Below are positions 1-8,113 of a DNA stretch of 52,668 bases, piece after piece (within the stretch, counting starts at the first letter, position 1; each line of letters starts with the position of its first letter). The DNA comes from an uncultured Acetobacteraceae bacterium. GTDB taxonomy: Bacteria; Pseudomonadota; Alphaproteobacteria; Acetobacterales; Acetobacteraceae. The translations under genes were made by a program, and so were the position numbers. The notes beneath the pieces are model-generated. The model made no database searches. It saw only the letters and a list, made by a program, of their open reading frames with translations, and was not told the DNA's origin. The stretch covers positions 1 through 52,668 of the forward strand of contig CAIXDS010000083.1 in NCBI GenBank assembly GCA_903918195.1, written 5' to 3'.

Positions 1-436
1 GGAGGCGGTCATTGTAAAGCGCAGGATCATAGACCCCGTCGCTGTCGGCAATCAGCGTCCCCGCCAAAGCGCAGATCTCGAGGAGTTGATACCAGTCCCG
101 GCAGGAGCGGGCCAGGCGCGACACCTCAAACCCGAGCACCAAGCCGACGTGACCGAGGCCGACCTCGGCGACCAACCGCTGAAAACCCGGACGCCCCTCG
201 GCCGAGGCGCCAGAACAGCCAAGATCATCGTCAATAACGTTTGTGCATTGCCGTAGCCAGCCCAATTGGCAGGCCCGCTCGACAAGCGCATACTGCAGGG
301 CAGTGGACTCCCGGTGTTGGTCCAATTGCTGCAGCGTTGACTGACGCACATAGACGACCGCAGTCCGGTCAAGATGGCGACGCTGAATTTTCCCTGGCAT
401 TACCAGGTTGGCCGTGCGATCCGCACATTCCCTCAT
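1..436 (-). CDS. Serine recombinase, N-terminal part (runs off window)
   Basis: This is the amino-terminal 145 residues of a resolvase/invertase-family site-specific recombinase; the gene continues past the window start. The start of the catalytic domain is clear: a beta strand followed by VYVRQST, where Ser33 would be the nucleophile, then a DDDLGCSG stretch, and EVSRLARSCRDW, which supplies the conserved Arg residues of the family. I chose the ATG at 436; a second ATG 36 bases downstream (residue 13) is also possible. The start overlaps the preceding small gene by about 68 bases, so the two are probably translated together. Recombinases of this kind with a long C-terminal extension are usual in mobile elements of alphaproteobacteria. 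The family is sure; substrate sites are unknown. Confidence 0.85.
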   Translation of the reverse strand, partial: MRECADRTANLVMPGKIQRRHLDRTAVVYVRQSTLQQLDQHRESTALQYALVERACQLGWLRQCTNVIDDDLGCSGASAEGRPGFQRLVAEVGLGHVGLVLGFEVSRLARSCRDWYQLLEICALAGTLIADSDGVYDPALYNDRL

Positions 437-584
437 CGGCCGCCTCCATTTGCGGCGTCGGGTTCGTCGTTGACGAGGGCAGTTGCCGCAGTGCCAGCCG
501 ACCGATCAAGACCGCCAGCCGCCGGCGCTTGGCCAAGCTCAGATCGGACCAGCGCGGGACCGCCTCGCTCAAGCTTTGTGTCAT
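369..584 (-). CDS. Small conserved protein upstream of serine recombinase
   Basis: A 71-residue protein starting ATGACACAAAGC, containing a basic segment (WSDLSLAKRRRLAVLIGRLA) and a polar tail. Its 3' end overlaps the recombinase start in another frame, the arrangement expected of a translationally coupled accessory gene. I recognise no characterised domain. The open frame continues upstream of the chosen ATG, so a longer form is possible. The overlap and the credible helix-forming basic segment support a real gene rather than a shadow. Confidence 0.5.
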   Translation of the reverse strand: MTQSLSEAVPRWSDLSLAKRRRLAVLIGRLALRQLPSSTTNPTPQMEAADEGMCGSHGQPGNARENSASPS

Positions 585-686
585 GGCGCCTCGCCATCCA
601 GCGCGCCAGTGCCCACAGCGCCTCGGCACTCGCGCGGACTTCCCCAGGATCTACCTCCTTTATAGAGGTCTCAAGGGCAGAGTTCT

Positions 687-842
687 TGCCTGCTGACCAA
701 GCGCTTGGAGCGGGGCCACTTCATCTGGCCGATGACGAGCACGGGCGCGATCTCTCTGACGGCGGCCCAGTTGGCGACGCTGCTGGAAGGTTGCGAATGG
801 CGTGCGCCAGTCGCAAGTCGCAGACCGGAACTGGCAGGTTAA
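687..842 (+). pseudogene. tnpB: IS66 TnpB, C-terminal remnant
   Basis: About 50 codons in one frame match the end of the IS66 Orf2/TnpB protein: CLLTKRLERGHFIWP, then ISLTAAQLATLLEGCEWR, ending in a TAA at 840-842. TnpB proteins are normally about 115 residues, so the first half and the whole upstream tnpA are missing. The cut lies near 687, where the sequence changes to that of the serine-recombinase neighbourhood. The following tnpC is in its normal place, so this is the truncated left part of one IS66 copy. Confidence 0.75.
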
Positions 843-904
843 AAAATCGCTGCCGACGAAAATAGTTCTGGCAGCGACGCGGCGGCTTTGTCCAAGATAT
901 CGAC

Positions 905-2485
905 ATGCAGATCGACCCGACCGCGCTGCCCGACGATACCACTGTGCTGCAAAGCATGGTTCGCGATGCGCTCACCGAGCGTGACGCACTGACGGCAGAG
1001 ATCGAGAAACTACAGGCCCTGATCCAGAAGCTGCTACGCCACCGCTTCGGTCGTCGCTCAGAGCAGCTGTCGCCTGACCAGTTGAACCTCGCCATGGAGG
1101 ATCTTGAACAGGAGGCTGCTGAGCGCGAGGCGGCGAAGGATGCCGCAGAGCAGTCAGAGGAGAAGCGACGGCAACGTCGCGCCGCCCGCCCGCGGCGCAA
1201 TCTCGGCGCGCTGCCCACCCATCTGCCGCGCTATGAGGTTGTGATTGACGTCGACAGTAAGGACTGCCCCTGCTGCGGCGGCGTGCTGCATCTTATCGAC
1301 GAAACCCGCACGGAAATGCTGGACCGTGTTCCCGCGCAGCTTCGGGTGAAAGTGACCCGGCGCCCGCGCTATGGCTGTCGCGCCTGCGGCGAGGCGGTGG
1401 TGCAGGCCCCCGTGCCGGACCGGCCCATTGATGGCGGCATGGCCACCGAGGCGCTGCTCGTGCAAGTTTTGATCAGCAAGTTCTGCGATTACCTGCCGTT
1501 GTACCGGCAATCCGAGATGCTGAAGCGCGAGGGCATTACGATCGACCGCTCGACGCTGAGTGACTGGGTGGGACGGACCTGCTGGTGGCTGCGCCCGCTT
1601 TACGACCTGGTGGTCTCGACCGTGCTCTCCGCGCCGAAGGTGTTCGCCGACGACACCACGCTGCCGGTGCTCGACCCCGGTCAGGGCAAGACCAAGACGG
1701 GACGGCTCTGGTGCTACGCCGTCGATGACCGGCCATGGAAAGGGCCGACGCATCCGGCGGCCGCCTACGTTTACAGCGAGGACCGCAAGGCCACCCATCC
1801 CACCGCGCATCTGGCGAATTTCCGCGGCGTGTTGCAGGTTGACGGCTACAGCGGGTTCGCCAGCCTGGTTACAGGCCGACGGGACGCCTCGATCCAGCTC
1901 GCGTTTTGTTGGGCCCACACAAGGAGGCCTTTCTACGAATTCCACGTCTCGACGAAGTCGCCGCTCGCCGCTGACGCGCTGTCGCGCATCAGCAAACTCT
2001 ACGAAATCGAGGCGGAGATTCGTGGCCATCCCGCCGAGCATCGCCGCACCGTCCGCCAGCAGCGTAGCCGTCCGATCGTCGAGGCGCTGCACGCCTGGCT
2101 GCAGGAGCAACTGCCGCGCCTGTCCGGCGCCTCGCCGCTGGCCGCCGCCATGCGCTATGCTCTGCGTCACTGGTCCGGACTGATACTGTTCCTCGACGAT
2201 GGCCGCATCGAGATGGATACCAACGTGGTGGAACGCGGCATGCGGCCTGTGACTCTGACAAGAAAGAACGCTTTGTTCGCTGGCAGCGACGGCGGTGCCG
2301 AGCACTGGGCCATCGCCATGACGCTGATCACTACAGCAAAGTTGAACGGCGTCGAGCCGCTTGCCTGGCTCACCGACGTGCTGGAGCGTCTGGTCTCCGG
2401 CCGCACCAAGCAGCACGAACTCGACCAGTTGCTGCCCTGGAACTGGCGACCGCCCGGTGCCATCCCATTGGCAGAAGTGGCGTAG
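905..2485 (+). CDS. tnpC: IS66-family transposase (TnpC)
   Basis: A 526-residue DDE transposase of full family length. In order: an N-terminal coiled-coil region (about residues 15-75, rich in Glu, Leu and Arg), a zinc-binding segment with DCPCCGG and a second YGCRACGE pair (about 115-160), then the catalytic core with FADDTTLPVLDPG (first Asp), QVDGYSGF (second Asp) and the TNVVERGMRP region with the catalytic Glu near the end. The C-terminus WLTDVLERLVSG is typical. The ATG at 905 is 63 bases after the tnpB stop, usual for IS66. The frame is intact, so the protein could act in trans on related elements. Confidence 0.95.
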   Translation: MQIDPTALPDDTTVLQSMVRDALTERDALTAEIEKLQALIQKLLRHRFGRRSEQLSPDQLNLAMEDLEQEAAEREAAKDAAEQSEEKRRQRRAARPRRNLGALPTHLPRYEVVIDVDSKDCPCCGGVLHLIDETRTEMLDRVPAQLRVKVTRRPRYGCRACGEAVVQAPVPDRPIDGGMATEALLVQVLISKFCDYLPLYRQSEMLKREGITIDRSTLSDWVGRTCWWLRPLYDLVVSTVLSAPKVFADDTTLPVLDPGQGKTKTGRLWCYAVDDRPWKGPTHPAAAYVYSEDRKATHPTAHLANFRGVLQVDGYSGFASLVTGRRDASIQLAFCWAHTRRPFYEFHVSTKSPLAADALSRISKLYEIEAEIRGHPAEHRRTVRQQRSRPIVEALHAWLQEQLPRLSGASPLAAAMRYALRHWSGLILFLDDGRIEMDTNVVERGMRPVTLTRKNALFAGSDGGAEHWAIAMTLITTAKLNGVEPLAWLTDVLERLVSGRTKQHELDQLLPWNWRPPGAIPLAEVA

Positions 2486-2567
2486 CGCAGACTTCACCAC
2501 GCCATGCAGCACGGCGTTACAGCCTTGGTCGCCCTGACCGCGGTCCGTTCGTGCGGCGATCGGGCTG

Positions 2568-2607
2568 TTGAGGACGCTCCGACGATTGGTCGCGGGAGCG
2601 TCCTCAA
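2568..2607. repeat. 13-bp perfect inverted repeat (hairpin)
   Basis: TTGAGGACGCTCC at 2568-2580 is repeated in inverse orientation at 2595-2607 with a 14-base loop. There is no T-run, so a simple Rho-independent terminator is not clearly indicated. It lies at the join between the two IS66 pieces. Confidence 0.6.
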
Positions 2608-3004
2608 TGCCGGAACTTTGGTTCGCCGGTGCCAACACGCCACCCGCCAGAATGATGTCGGCGTCCGGCTGAACCGGCGGCGTCGGCGCGACCGGCGTTG
2701 CGGCGATGTCGGACTCCAGCGGCGCGGGAATGGCGATCGCCCCGCGCGGGGCGGCCGTCGTCACATCACCACCAACCAAGCGCGACGTGCTGTCGGACCC
2801 GGCGCCGGTTGCGCCACGCAGCAGCAGTTGTTGCCGCCAGGCATAGAACTGCCCGCTGCTGATGCCGTGCCTGGCTGCCACCGTTGCCACCGACGCGCCC
2901 GGCTCCAGGCTTTCGGCCACGATCTGGCGCTTCTGCTCGGCCGTCCAGCGACGACGGCGCTTGCCGCAGGGGGCCACCTCCGCGTCCTGATTGCGAGCGC
3001 TCAT
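2608..3004 (-). pseudogene. tnpA: IS66 TnpA, C-terminally truncated
   Basis: The start (ATG at 3004) is followed by a helix-turn-helix typical of IS66 Orf1/TnpA: RRRRWTAEQKRQIVAESLEP, then VATVAARHGISSGQFYAWRQQLL. After a Pro/Ala-rich linker the expected C-terminal segment begins (PDADIILAGG) and is then lost near 2640, where the sequence joins the other IS66 copy. The frame stays open far beyond this join, but that part is antisense to the neighbouring tnpC and is not protein-coding. TnpA binds the element ends during transposition. Confidence 0.7.
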
Positions 3005-3130
3005 ATGACCAGTCGTAGGAGCGTCCCTTGCATCCAAAGACCGGTCCACCATCACGCCACCCTCCGACACCGACCACATCTGGCCAGAAACGCCCCGCGC
3101 AGCGCAACGTGGTGGTCCGGCGCCGCTTAC
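2608..3130 (-). mobile_element. IS66-family element fragment with left terminus
   Basis: Read on the minus strand, this fragment starts at 3130 with GTAAGCGGCGCCGG, the kind of terminus expected of IS66, and runs through its leader into tnpA. It is cut off before the end of tnpA. It faces the other IS66 fragment, so the two copies have probably deleted intervening DNA by recombination or nested insertion. Confidence 0.6.
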
Positions 3131-3457
3131 TCCTTCGCCGGTCACCCGATGGAGAAGACGCCGCGATCCGTGCCCTATCGGCGCAGAATCCGGCGAAGAC
3201 GGCACAGGCCCAGGTGGCGACGCAGCGCGTAGCAGAACTGTATGCGTCGGTCGGCGAGCCACCGAAGCCACTGGACAATTCCAGTCTGCCGCGTTCCCAA
3301 TGCAAGAACCCCAACCGAAGTGATGACCCGAAGTAGACAAGAAGTCGGTTCACAGGCTGCTTCCGGAACGCATCGGGTCTTGGTTGGCTGTTTACGATAC
3401 CGATAGCGCCAGGGCCACCCACCTTTCTGACGTCGCCATGTTCGCCAATCGCTTTCA
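3131..3457. other. Intergenic stretch, no recognised gene
   Basis: These 327 bases lie between the IS66 fragment and the end of the MscS gene. Several frames are open by chance of composition, but none gives a recognisable domain or a plausible start and ribosome site. I see no RNA gene or strong repeat. Confidence 0.5.
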
Positions 3458-4492
3458 TCAGCTTTCGTTTGGTTGTAACAGGCCCGTGCTCTGCGGCGCG
3501 CCGGTGGTGACACCGAGATCGCCCCGCCGAATGATCCGGACATCCATCGCTGGTGCGCCAATACGGATGTCGAGCCCCCGAAAGGCGTCCGCGATGCGTC
3601 CCAGCATCTCCGATTTCGCGCCAGGGGTCAGCGCAAAGCTGTCGATTACAAAAGCCAACTCGTAGTCCACGCGGGAGTCCGAGAATGCGCACGCGTAGGC
3701 CTGCGCGATGGTACCATGGACGACGCCTGGGCTACCGGTGGCCGCCGCTTTCAATGCCTCGATTACGCGCGAAGGCGCCACTGCGAGATCAACCCTTAGA
3801 CGAATAACGCAGCGATGGGGACCTTTTGGACGGCTGTGGTTCGTCACGATGCCCTTCGAAACGAGGCTGTTCGGTATGACGACCATGTCATGCGACCATG
3901 TCCTGAGCCGGGTATCCCGCCAATTGACCTGCATGACCTGGCCGGAGACCTCATCAGCCAGGGTAATCCAATCTCCGGCTCCGAATGGACGTCCGATGTT
4001 GATCGCGAGGCCAGCAATTACGTCGCCAAGAGTGTTCTGGAGCGCCAGACCGAGGACTATTGCCAGGACGCCGGAAGTGGCCAGGAAGGTTGAGACCGGT
4101 TCCTTGAACACGGTGCCGACGATGCCGACGAAGGCAAGGACATAGATGAGCCCAGATGCCAGATCCGCGAACAGGCGCCGGGCATGAGGCTCATCATTAT
4201 CAGGAAACAACGTCCGGCGAAGCACCAGATCAAGTAGGCTCTTGAACAGCCAGGCACCCAGAATCCACCACACGATCCCGAACAATTCGCGGGGCAGGCG
4301 CGGCCCACCCGCCGTCGTGCCGAAGAGAAATTGTCCGAGAGGGTTACCGGTCCGCGGAAATAACGCAGTAATAAGCAGCAGAACACCGCCGCCGCCGAAC
4401 AGCGGACGATAGGCTCGAAAGTACGGTAGCGCGCGAAACAAAAAAAGAACAGCTGCGATCGTGAGAAGAAAAATCTCAGGCCAACCAAACAC
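3458..4492 (-). CDS. MscS-family mechanosensitive channel
   Basis: A 344-residue inner-membrane channel that would open under membrane tension to release osmolytes. There are three or four hydrophobic segments in the first 150 residues, then the pore-lining helix and beta domain typical of MscS: LATSGVLAIVLGLALQNTLG followed by GLAINIGRPFGAGDWI and VNWRDTRLRTWSHDMVVIPN. The C-terminal alpha/beta domain follows. The start is GTG with AGGAG about 11 bases upstream. Many relatives have a cyclic-nucleotide-binding domain after this point; here the protein stops at about residue 344, so the gene may be a short form or have lost its tail. It is followed downstream only by mobile-element DNA. Confidence 0.9.
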   Translation of the reverse strand: MFGWPEIFLLTIAAVLFLFRALPYFRAYRPLFGGGGVLLLITALFPRTGNPLGQFLFGTTAGGPRLPRELFGIVWWILGAWLFKSLLDLVLRRTLFPDNDEPHARRLFADLASGLIYVLAFVGIVGTVFKEPVSTFLATSGVLAIVLGLALQNTLGDVIAGLAINIGRPFGAGDWITLADEVSGQVMQVNWRDTRLRTWSHDMVVIPNSLVSKGIVTNHSRPKGPHRCVIRLRVDLAVAPSRVIEALKAAATGSPGVVHGTIAQAYACAFSDSRVDYELAFVIDSFALTPGAKSEMLGRIADAFRGLDIRIGAPAMDVRIIRRGDLGVTTGAPQSTGLLQPNES

Positions 4493-4571
4493 TTTGGTTT
4501 ATACTCCTGCTTCGAATTGCCGCTTCATTCCCGGCTTCGGGCGCGTCAAATGAACTGATTTGGAGCGCCGT

Positions 4572-5555
4572 TCATGGTACAAGAACGGCAGCGCCGTCGA
4601 ATTGGCCGGCGCGGAGATCGGCCAGGGCCTGGTTCGCGTTCTCGAGCGGATAGGTTGTGGTGTGCGTGACGATGCCCATCTCCGGCACCTGGCGCAGGAA
4701 ATCGATGCCGTCTTGCCGCGTGAGATTGGCAACCGACAGGAGCTGGCGCTCTCCCCAAAGCAGCGCATAGGGGAAGCTCCGGATATCGCTCATATGGATG
4801 CCGGCGCATACTACGCGTCCGCCTTTGCGAACCGCCTTCAGCGCCAACGGGACGAGCTCCCCAACGGTCGCGAAGATGATCGCAGCATCGAGGTCCTCCG
4901 GCGGCATCTCGTCGGAGCCGCCCGCCCAGGTGGCCCCGAGGGTCCGGGCGAAGTCCTGGGTGGCGACGTCTCCCGGTCGGGTAAAGCCAAATACCGCTCG
5001 CCCTTGCCATCTCGCCACTTGCGCCACGATATGCGCTGCAGCGCCGAAGCCATAGAGGCCCAGCTTCTTGGCATCGCCGGCGATTGCAAGCGACCGCCAG
5101 CCGATCAATCCGGCGCACAACAAGAGGGCCAGCGATACGTCGTCACCGGCTTCGCCGAGCGGGAAAGCAAAGCGCGCATCGGCGATCGTCGCTGTCGCAA
5201 AGCCCCCATCGCGCGTATATCCCGTGAAGGTCGGATGATCGCACAGATTTTCCCGGTGCATGCGGCAATAAGGACAAACACCGCAGGTGTGGCCGAGCCA
5301 CGGGATGCCGACGCGCTCGCCCATCACCAGCCCTTCTACGCCGGGCCCGATAGCATCGATCCGGCCGACGATCTCGTGACCGGGGATGATCGGCACCTGC
5401 ACGTCCGGAAGTTCGCCATCGACGACATGCAAATCCGTCCGGCAGACGCCGCACGCCGTCACCTTGACACGAATTTGTCCGGGCCCGGGTTGTCGATCAG
5501 GCAGTACGGTCCATTCGAGCGGACCCCCGAGCTTATTCAGCACCATTGCCTGCAT
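4572..5555 (-). CDS. Zinc-dependent alcohol dehydrogenase
   Basis: A 327-residue medium-chain dehydrogenase that would oxidise alcohols or reduce aldehydes with NAD(P). The catalytic zinc site is visible as ACGVCRTDLH and IPGHEIVG, and the structural zinc as CGVCPYCRMHRENLC with four cysteines. The Rossmann glycine motif is GLYGFGAAAHIVAQVA. The ATG at 5555 is preceded by AAGGAG at about 7 bases, which favours it over the upstream in-frame start at 5585. The downstream MscS gene is on the same strand about 80 bases away. The family resembles AdhP/Adh-like enzymes; the substrate cannot be told from sequence. Confidence 0.92.
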   Translation of the reverse strand: MQAMVLNKLGGPLEWTVLPDRQPGPGQIRVKVTACGVCRTDLHVVDGELPDVQVPIIPGHEIVGRIDAIGPGVEGLVMGERVGIPWLGHTCGVCPYCRMHRENLCDHPTFTGYTRDGGFATATIADARFAFPLGEAGDDVSLALLLCAGLIGWRSLAIAGDAKKLGLYGFGAAAHIVAQVARWQGRAVFGFTRPGDVATQDFARTLGATWAGGSDEMPPEDLDAAIIFATVGELVPLALKAVRKGGRVVCAGIHMSDIRSFPYALLWGERQLLSVANLTRQDGIDFLRQVPEMGIVTHTTTYPLENANQALADLRAGQFDGAAVLVP

Positions 5556-5619
5556 GGCGGTCTCCTTCGCTTCCTCGGTTCGCATGCCGTCACCAGGATA
5601 TGAGCCATCGGTGCTGCTC

Positions 5620-7086
5620 TCATTGTGAGTCGTAGAGGCGCTGAAACACGCCCGGCAGCAGATCCGGCAGATCCTCGGCCAGTAGGCCGGGTCCGAACGC
5701 AGTGGCTGCAGCGCCGTGCAGCCATACCGCCGCGGCTGCGGCGATGAACGGCTCCATGCCTTGGGCGAGGAGACCGAGCACGATGCCGCTCAGGACATCG
5801 CCCGAGCCCGCGGTCGCCAAGGTCGGCGGCCCATTCGTGTTGATGATCGCCCGGCCGTCAGTGGCAGCGATCACCGTGTCCGTGCCTTTCAGAACAATGA
5901 CGGCACCACTGCGGCGGGCGGCGGTGCGTGTGCGCAGGAGCTTGTCGCCGCTCGCGTCGAACACGCACTTGAATTCGCCTTCGTGGGGGGTCATGACACA
6001 CGCGCCAACGATGGCCCGATCAAGTGCCGGAGGATCGTCCTGAAAGGACGTGATCGCATCCGCGTCGAGCACCGTCGCCCGACCGGTGCCCAGCATGGCG
6101 AGCGCCCGGACTCGGGTCTCTTCGCCCACGCCCGCGCCCGGTCCAATCAAGAAGGCCGAGATGCGACGATCGGCGAGCAAGCGATCGAAATTATCCGGTG
6201 CTGCGATGGGACGAACCATGATGCTGGTCAGCGCGGCCGCGTAGATCGGCAGGGCGATCTCGGACACCGCGATCGTCGTCAGCCCAGCGCCGGCACGCGC
6301 CGCGGCACGGGCCGCCATCCGGGCGGCGCCTGTCATCGGGTAGCCGCCGGAGATCAGCGCGTGCCCGCGCGTGTATTTGTTGCTGCCTTCCTCCGGATGC
6401 GGCAGTTGCGCCAGCCAAAGTGCCGGATCGTTCTCAAAAGTGTTGGGCGCAATCGTATGCAGAACAGATGGCGGCGTGCCGATGTCGGTAACAACAACTT
6501 CGCCGCACAGCAGCCGGCCGGGCAACAAAACATGACCCGGCTTCTTGCGAAAGAACGTGACGGTGAGTACCGCCGGGACGGCGCCCAAAACTCCACCGGT
6601 ATCGCCCATCACACCGCTCGGTACGTCGATGGCGACGATCTGCGATCCCTTCCGGGCCGCGGCGGCCAACGTTTCCGCGGCCGGGCCCACAAGCGCACGG
6701 CTGAGTCCGGCCCCGAAGATCGCGTCCACTACCAATTCGGCCTCTTCGAGCGCGGCTGGCGTCAACGGCTCGACCGCGCCGCTCCACCGCTCCGCATGAT
6801 GGCGGGCTTCCCCCTTCAATCGGTCGCGCGGCCCGAGCAGAGCCAGACGCACGGTCCAACCGGCTTCGACAAGGTGTCGGGCGGTCACGAAGCCGTCGCC
6901 GCCATTGTTGCCGGGTCCGCACAGGATGGTGACGGGACGCAGCGACCAGCGCTTTGCGATCGCACGCGCAACCGAGGCGCCCGCATTTTCCATCAAGACT
7001 GTGCCCGGTGTCCCGGCGGCAACCGTCAGGCGATCGGCTTCGCCCATCTCGCGGACGTCGAGCAACGCTGTTTCCAAATTCAGCAT
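5620..7086 (-). CDS. nnr: Bifunctional NAD(P)H-hydrate epimerase/dehydratase
   Basis: A 488-residue fusion repairing damaged nicotinamide cofactors. The N-terminal YjeF-type epimerase domain (about 1-215) has CGPGNNGGDGFVTARHL and the AIDVPSG segment, and interconverts R- and S-NAD(P)HX. The C-terminal carbohydrate-kinase-like domain (about 225-488) has the ADP-dependent dehydratase signatures VLDADAI, TPHEGEF and LATAGSGDVLSG. Length and domain order match the bacterial Nnr fusion. GGAG lies just before the ATG. It sits upstream of the alcohol dehydrogenase on the same strand. Confidence 0.96.
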   Translation of the reverse strand: MLNLETALLDVREMGEADRLTVAAGTPGTVLMENAGASVARAIAKRWSLRPVTILCGPGNNGGDGFVTARHLVEAGWTVRLALLGPRDRLKGEARHHAERWSGAVEPLTPAALEEAELVVDAIFGAGLSRALVGPAAETLAAAARKGSQIVAIDVPSGVMGDTGGVLGAVPAVLTVTFFRKKPGHVLLPGRLLCGEVVVTDIGTPPSVLHTIAPNTFENDPALWLAQLPHPEEGSNKYTRGHALISGGYPMTGAARMAARAAARAGAGLTTIAVSEIALPIYAAALTSIMVRPIAAPDNFDRLLADRRISAFLIGPGAGVGEETRVRALAMLGTGRATVLDADAITSFQDDPPALDRAIVGACVMTPHEGEFKCVFDASGDKLLRTRTAARRSGAVIVLKGTDTVIAATDGRAIINTNGPPTLATAGSGDVLSGIVLGLLAQGMEPFIAAAAAVWLHGAAATAFGPGLLAEDLPDLLPGVFQRLYDSQ

Positions 7087-7164
7087 CGCTCCATCATTTC
7101 ATTCGTATGCCGCTGGACCTGGAGAAACCCGCAGGCGTATTACACCCGTAGAGCCGGCAAGAGA

Positions 7165-7905
7165 TCACGAGCGCAACGCCTCTCGCGCCACATCAAGGAG
7201 CTGAGCCGTAGTTATGCTGGATAGATCGGCGACAGTTTCGCGCACAATACGTTGATACGTCTCGCGATGATGCGAATGCAGATATTCGCTCAGGTGATGC
7301 GCGGCATTGCTCTTGCCTGCCCCATGGCCGACCACGACGATTTTGCCGCCGAGGGCCACGGCATCCGCGATCTTTTCGCAATACGCCGGCTCTTCGGGCG
7401 CCCGTTGGCCCCGTTCCCGGGATTGGTCCTTATGCACAAGATGATGCAGAAAGTGATGGGGATCGTAGGGTCTGATGACATGCTCAGAAGCGTCATCAGA
7501 CGTGACATCGACATGAAAAATTTTCGCCCCGTGATGATCCACAACGATCAGCAGACTTGGCGCAGCCGGATTGGGATGGGCGGCAGGCTGCGACGGAAGC
7601 CCGGGCGAGAATCCAGCTTGCACAAGGAAATGCCGAACATCGATCACCGCGGAACTCGTAAGATCCTTGGTGTGGGGTTTGCGCATGATGTGGCGTTTGC
7701 CGGCGACCTCAAACACAAACTCGCCGTTGGCCTTCTCGTGGGCTTCGCCAATTTCCCTGATTAGTCCGACGACGTCGTTCCATTCGAGGTTATGCGCCGA
7801 AGGATGACGGAATATCGCTTCGAGCGTGCGACGGTGTGAGCCTGTTACGGATGAGAGATTTCCGGCCACGGTGCTGGTGTCATCGTCGGTGTGGGCTGTT
7901 TTCAT
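7165..7905 (-). CDS. Possible baeRF-like protein with HicA-like N-terminus
   Basis: A 246-residue protein with two parts. Residues about 20-90 (HRRTLEAIFRHPSAHNLEW, then KRHIMRKPH) resemble the small alpha/beta fold of HicA-type mRNA interferases, with a histidine-containing hairpin. Residues about 110-246 (LLIVVDHHGAKIFHVD, KIVVVGHGAGKSNAAHHL and a helical end) resemble the eRF1 domain-like fold of bacterial release-factor homologues (baeRF). Hinge peptides and His-rich loops link them. AGGAAAGC lies before the ATG. It stands alone on the strand. The family assignment is from motif shape only, so treat the function as unknown. Confidence 0.55.
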   Translation of the reverse strand: MKTAHTDDDTSTVAGNLSSVTGSHRRTLEAIFRHPSAHNLEWNDVVGLIREIGEAHEKANGEFVFEVAGKRHIMRKPHTKDLTSSAVIDVRHFLVQAGFSPGLPSQPAAHPNPAAPSLLIVVDHHGAKIFHVDVTSDDASEHVIRPYDPHHFLHHLVHKDQSRERGQRAPEEPAYCEKIADAVALGGKIVVVGHGAGKSNAAHHLSEYLHSHHRETYQRIVRETVADLSSITTAQLLDVAREALRS

Positions 7906-8113
7906 GATGCTTTCCTGACCGGTCGACAGCGCTGCCGGTTCGCCTGAGGTCGCGGTGAGCTACCGCCGCCATCGATATCTCAAACCCAATCATTCGGTTA
8001 GCCGACTGGCTCATCAGTTTCGGAAGATACCTACACGCCAGCTTGGCTGACAGTGCTGTCTGACGAGTCGCGCCCACGGAATCACCGGCGGGTCAAAGCG
8101 GCGATCCGCCGGC

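Larger units (their letters stand above)
687..2520 (+). mobile_element. IS66-family element, left-truncated
   Basis: The element holds a tnpB stump and a complete tnpC. Its right terminus is placed at 2520, where the sequence ends GGCGTTAC; IS66 elements characteristically end with GTAA and its complement. The left terminus, tnpA and half of tnpB are gone, so this copy cannot excise or transpose as a unit even if its transposase is functional. Directly after it begins a piece of a second IS66 in the opposite direction. Confidence 0.65.

Noticed and set aside
1154..3340. A very long open frame on the minus strand across both IS66 fragments
   Set aside because: Only the part near 2640-3004 has IS66 TnpA homology; the rest is antisense to an intact tnpC and stays open because of the GC-rich codon bias.
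5716..7224. A long plus-strand frame opposite the NAD(P)H-hydrate repair gene
   Set aside because: The minus strand carries a full-length Nnr with all motifs; the plus frame has low-complexity composition only.
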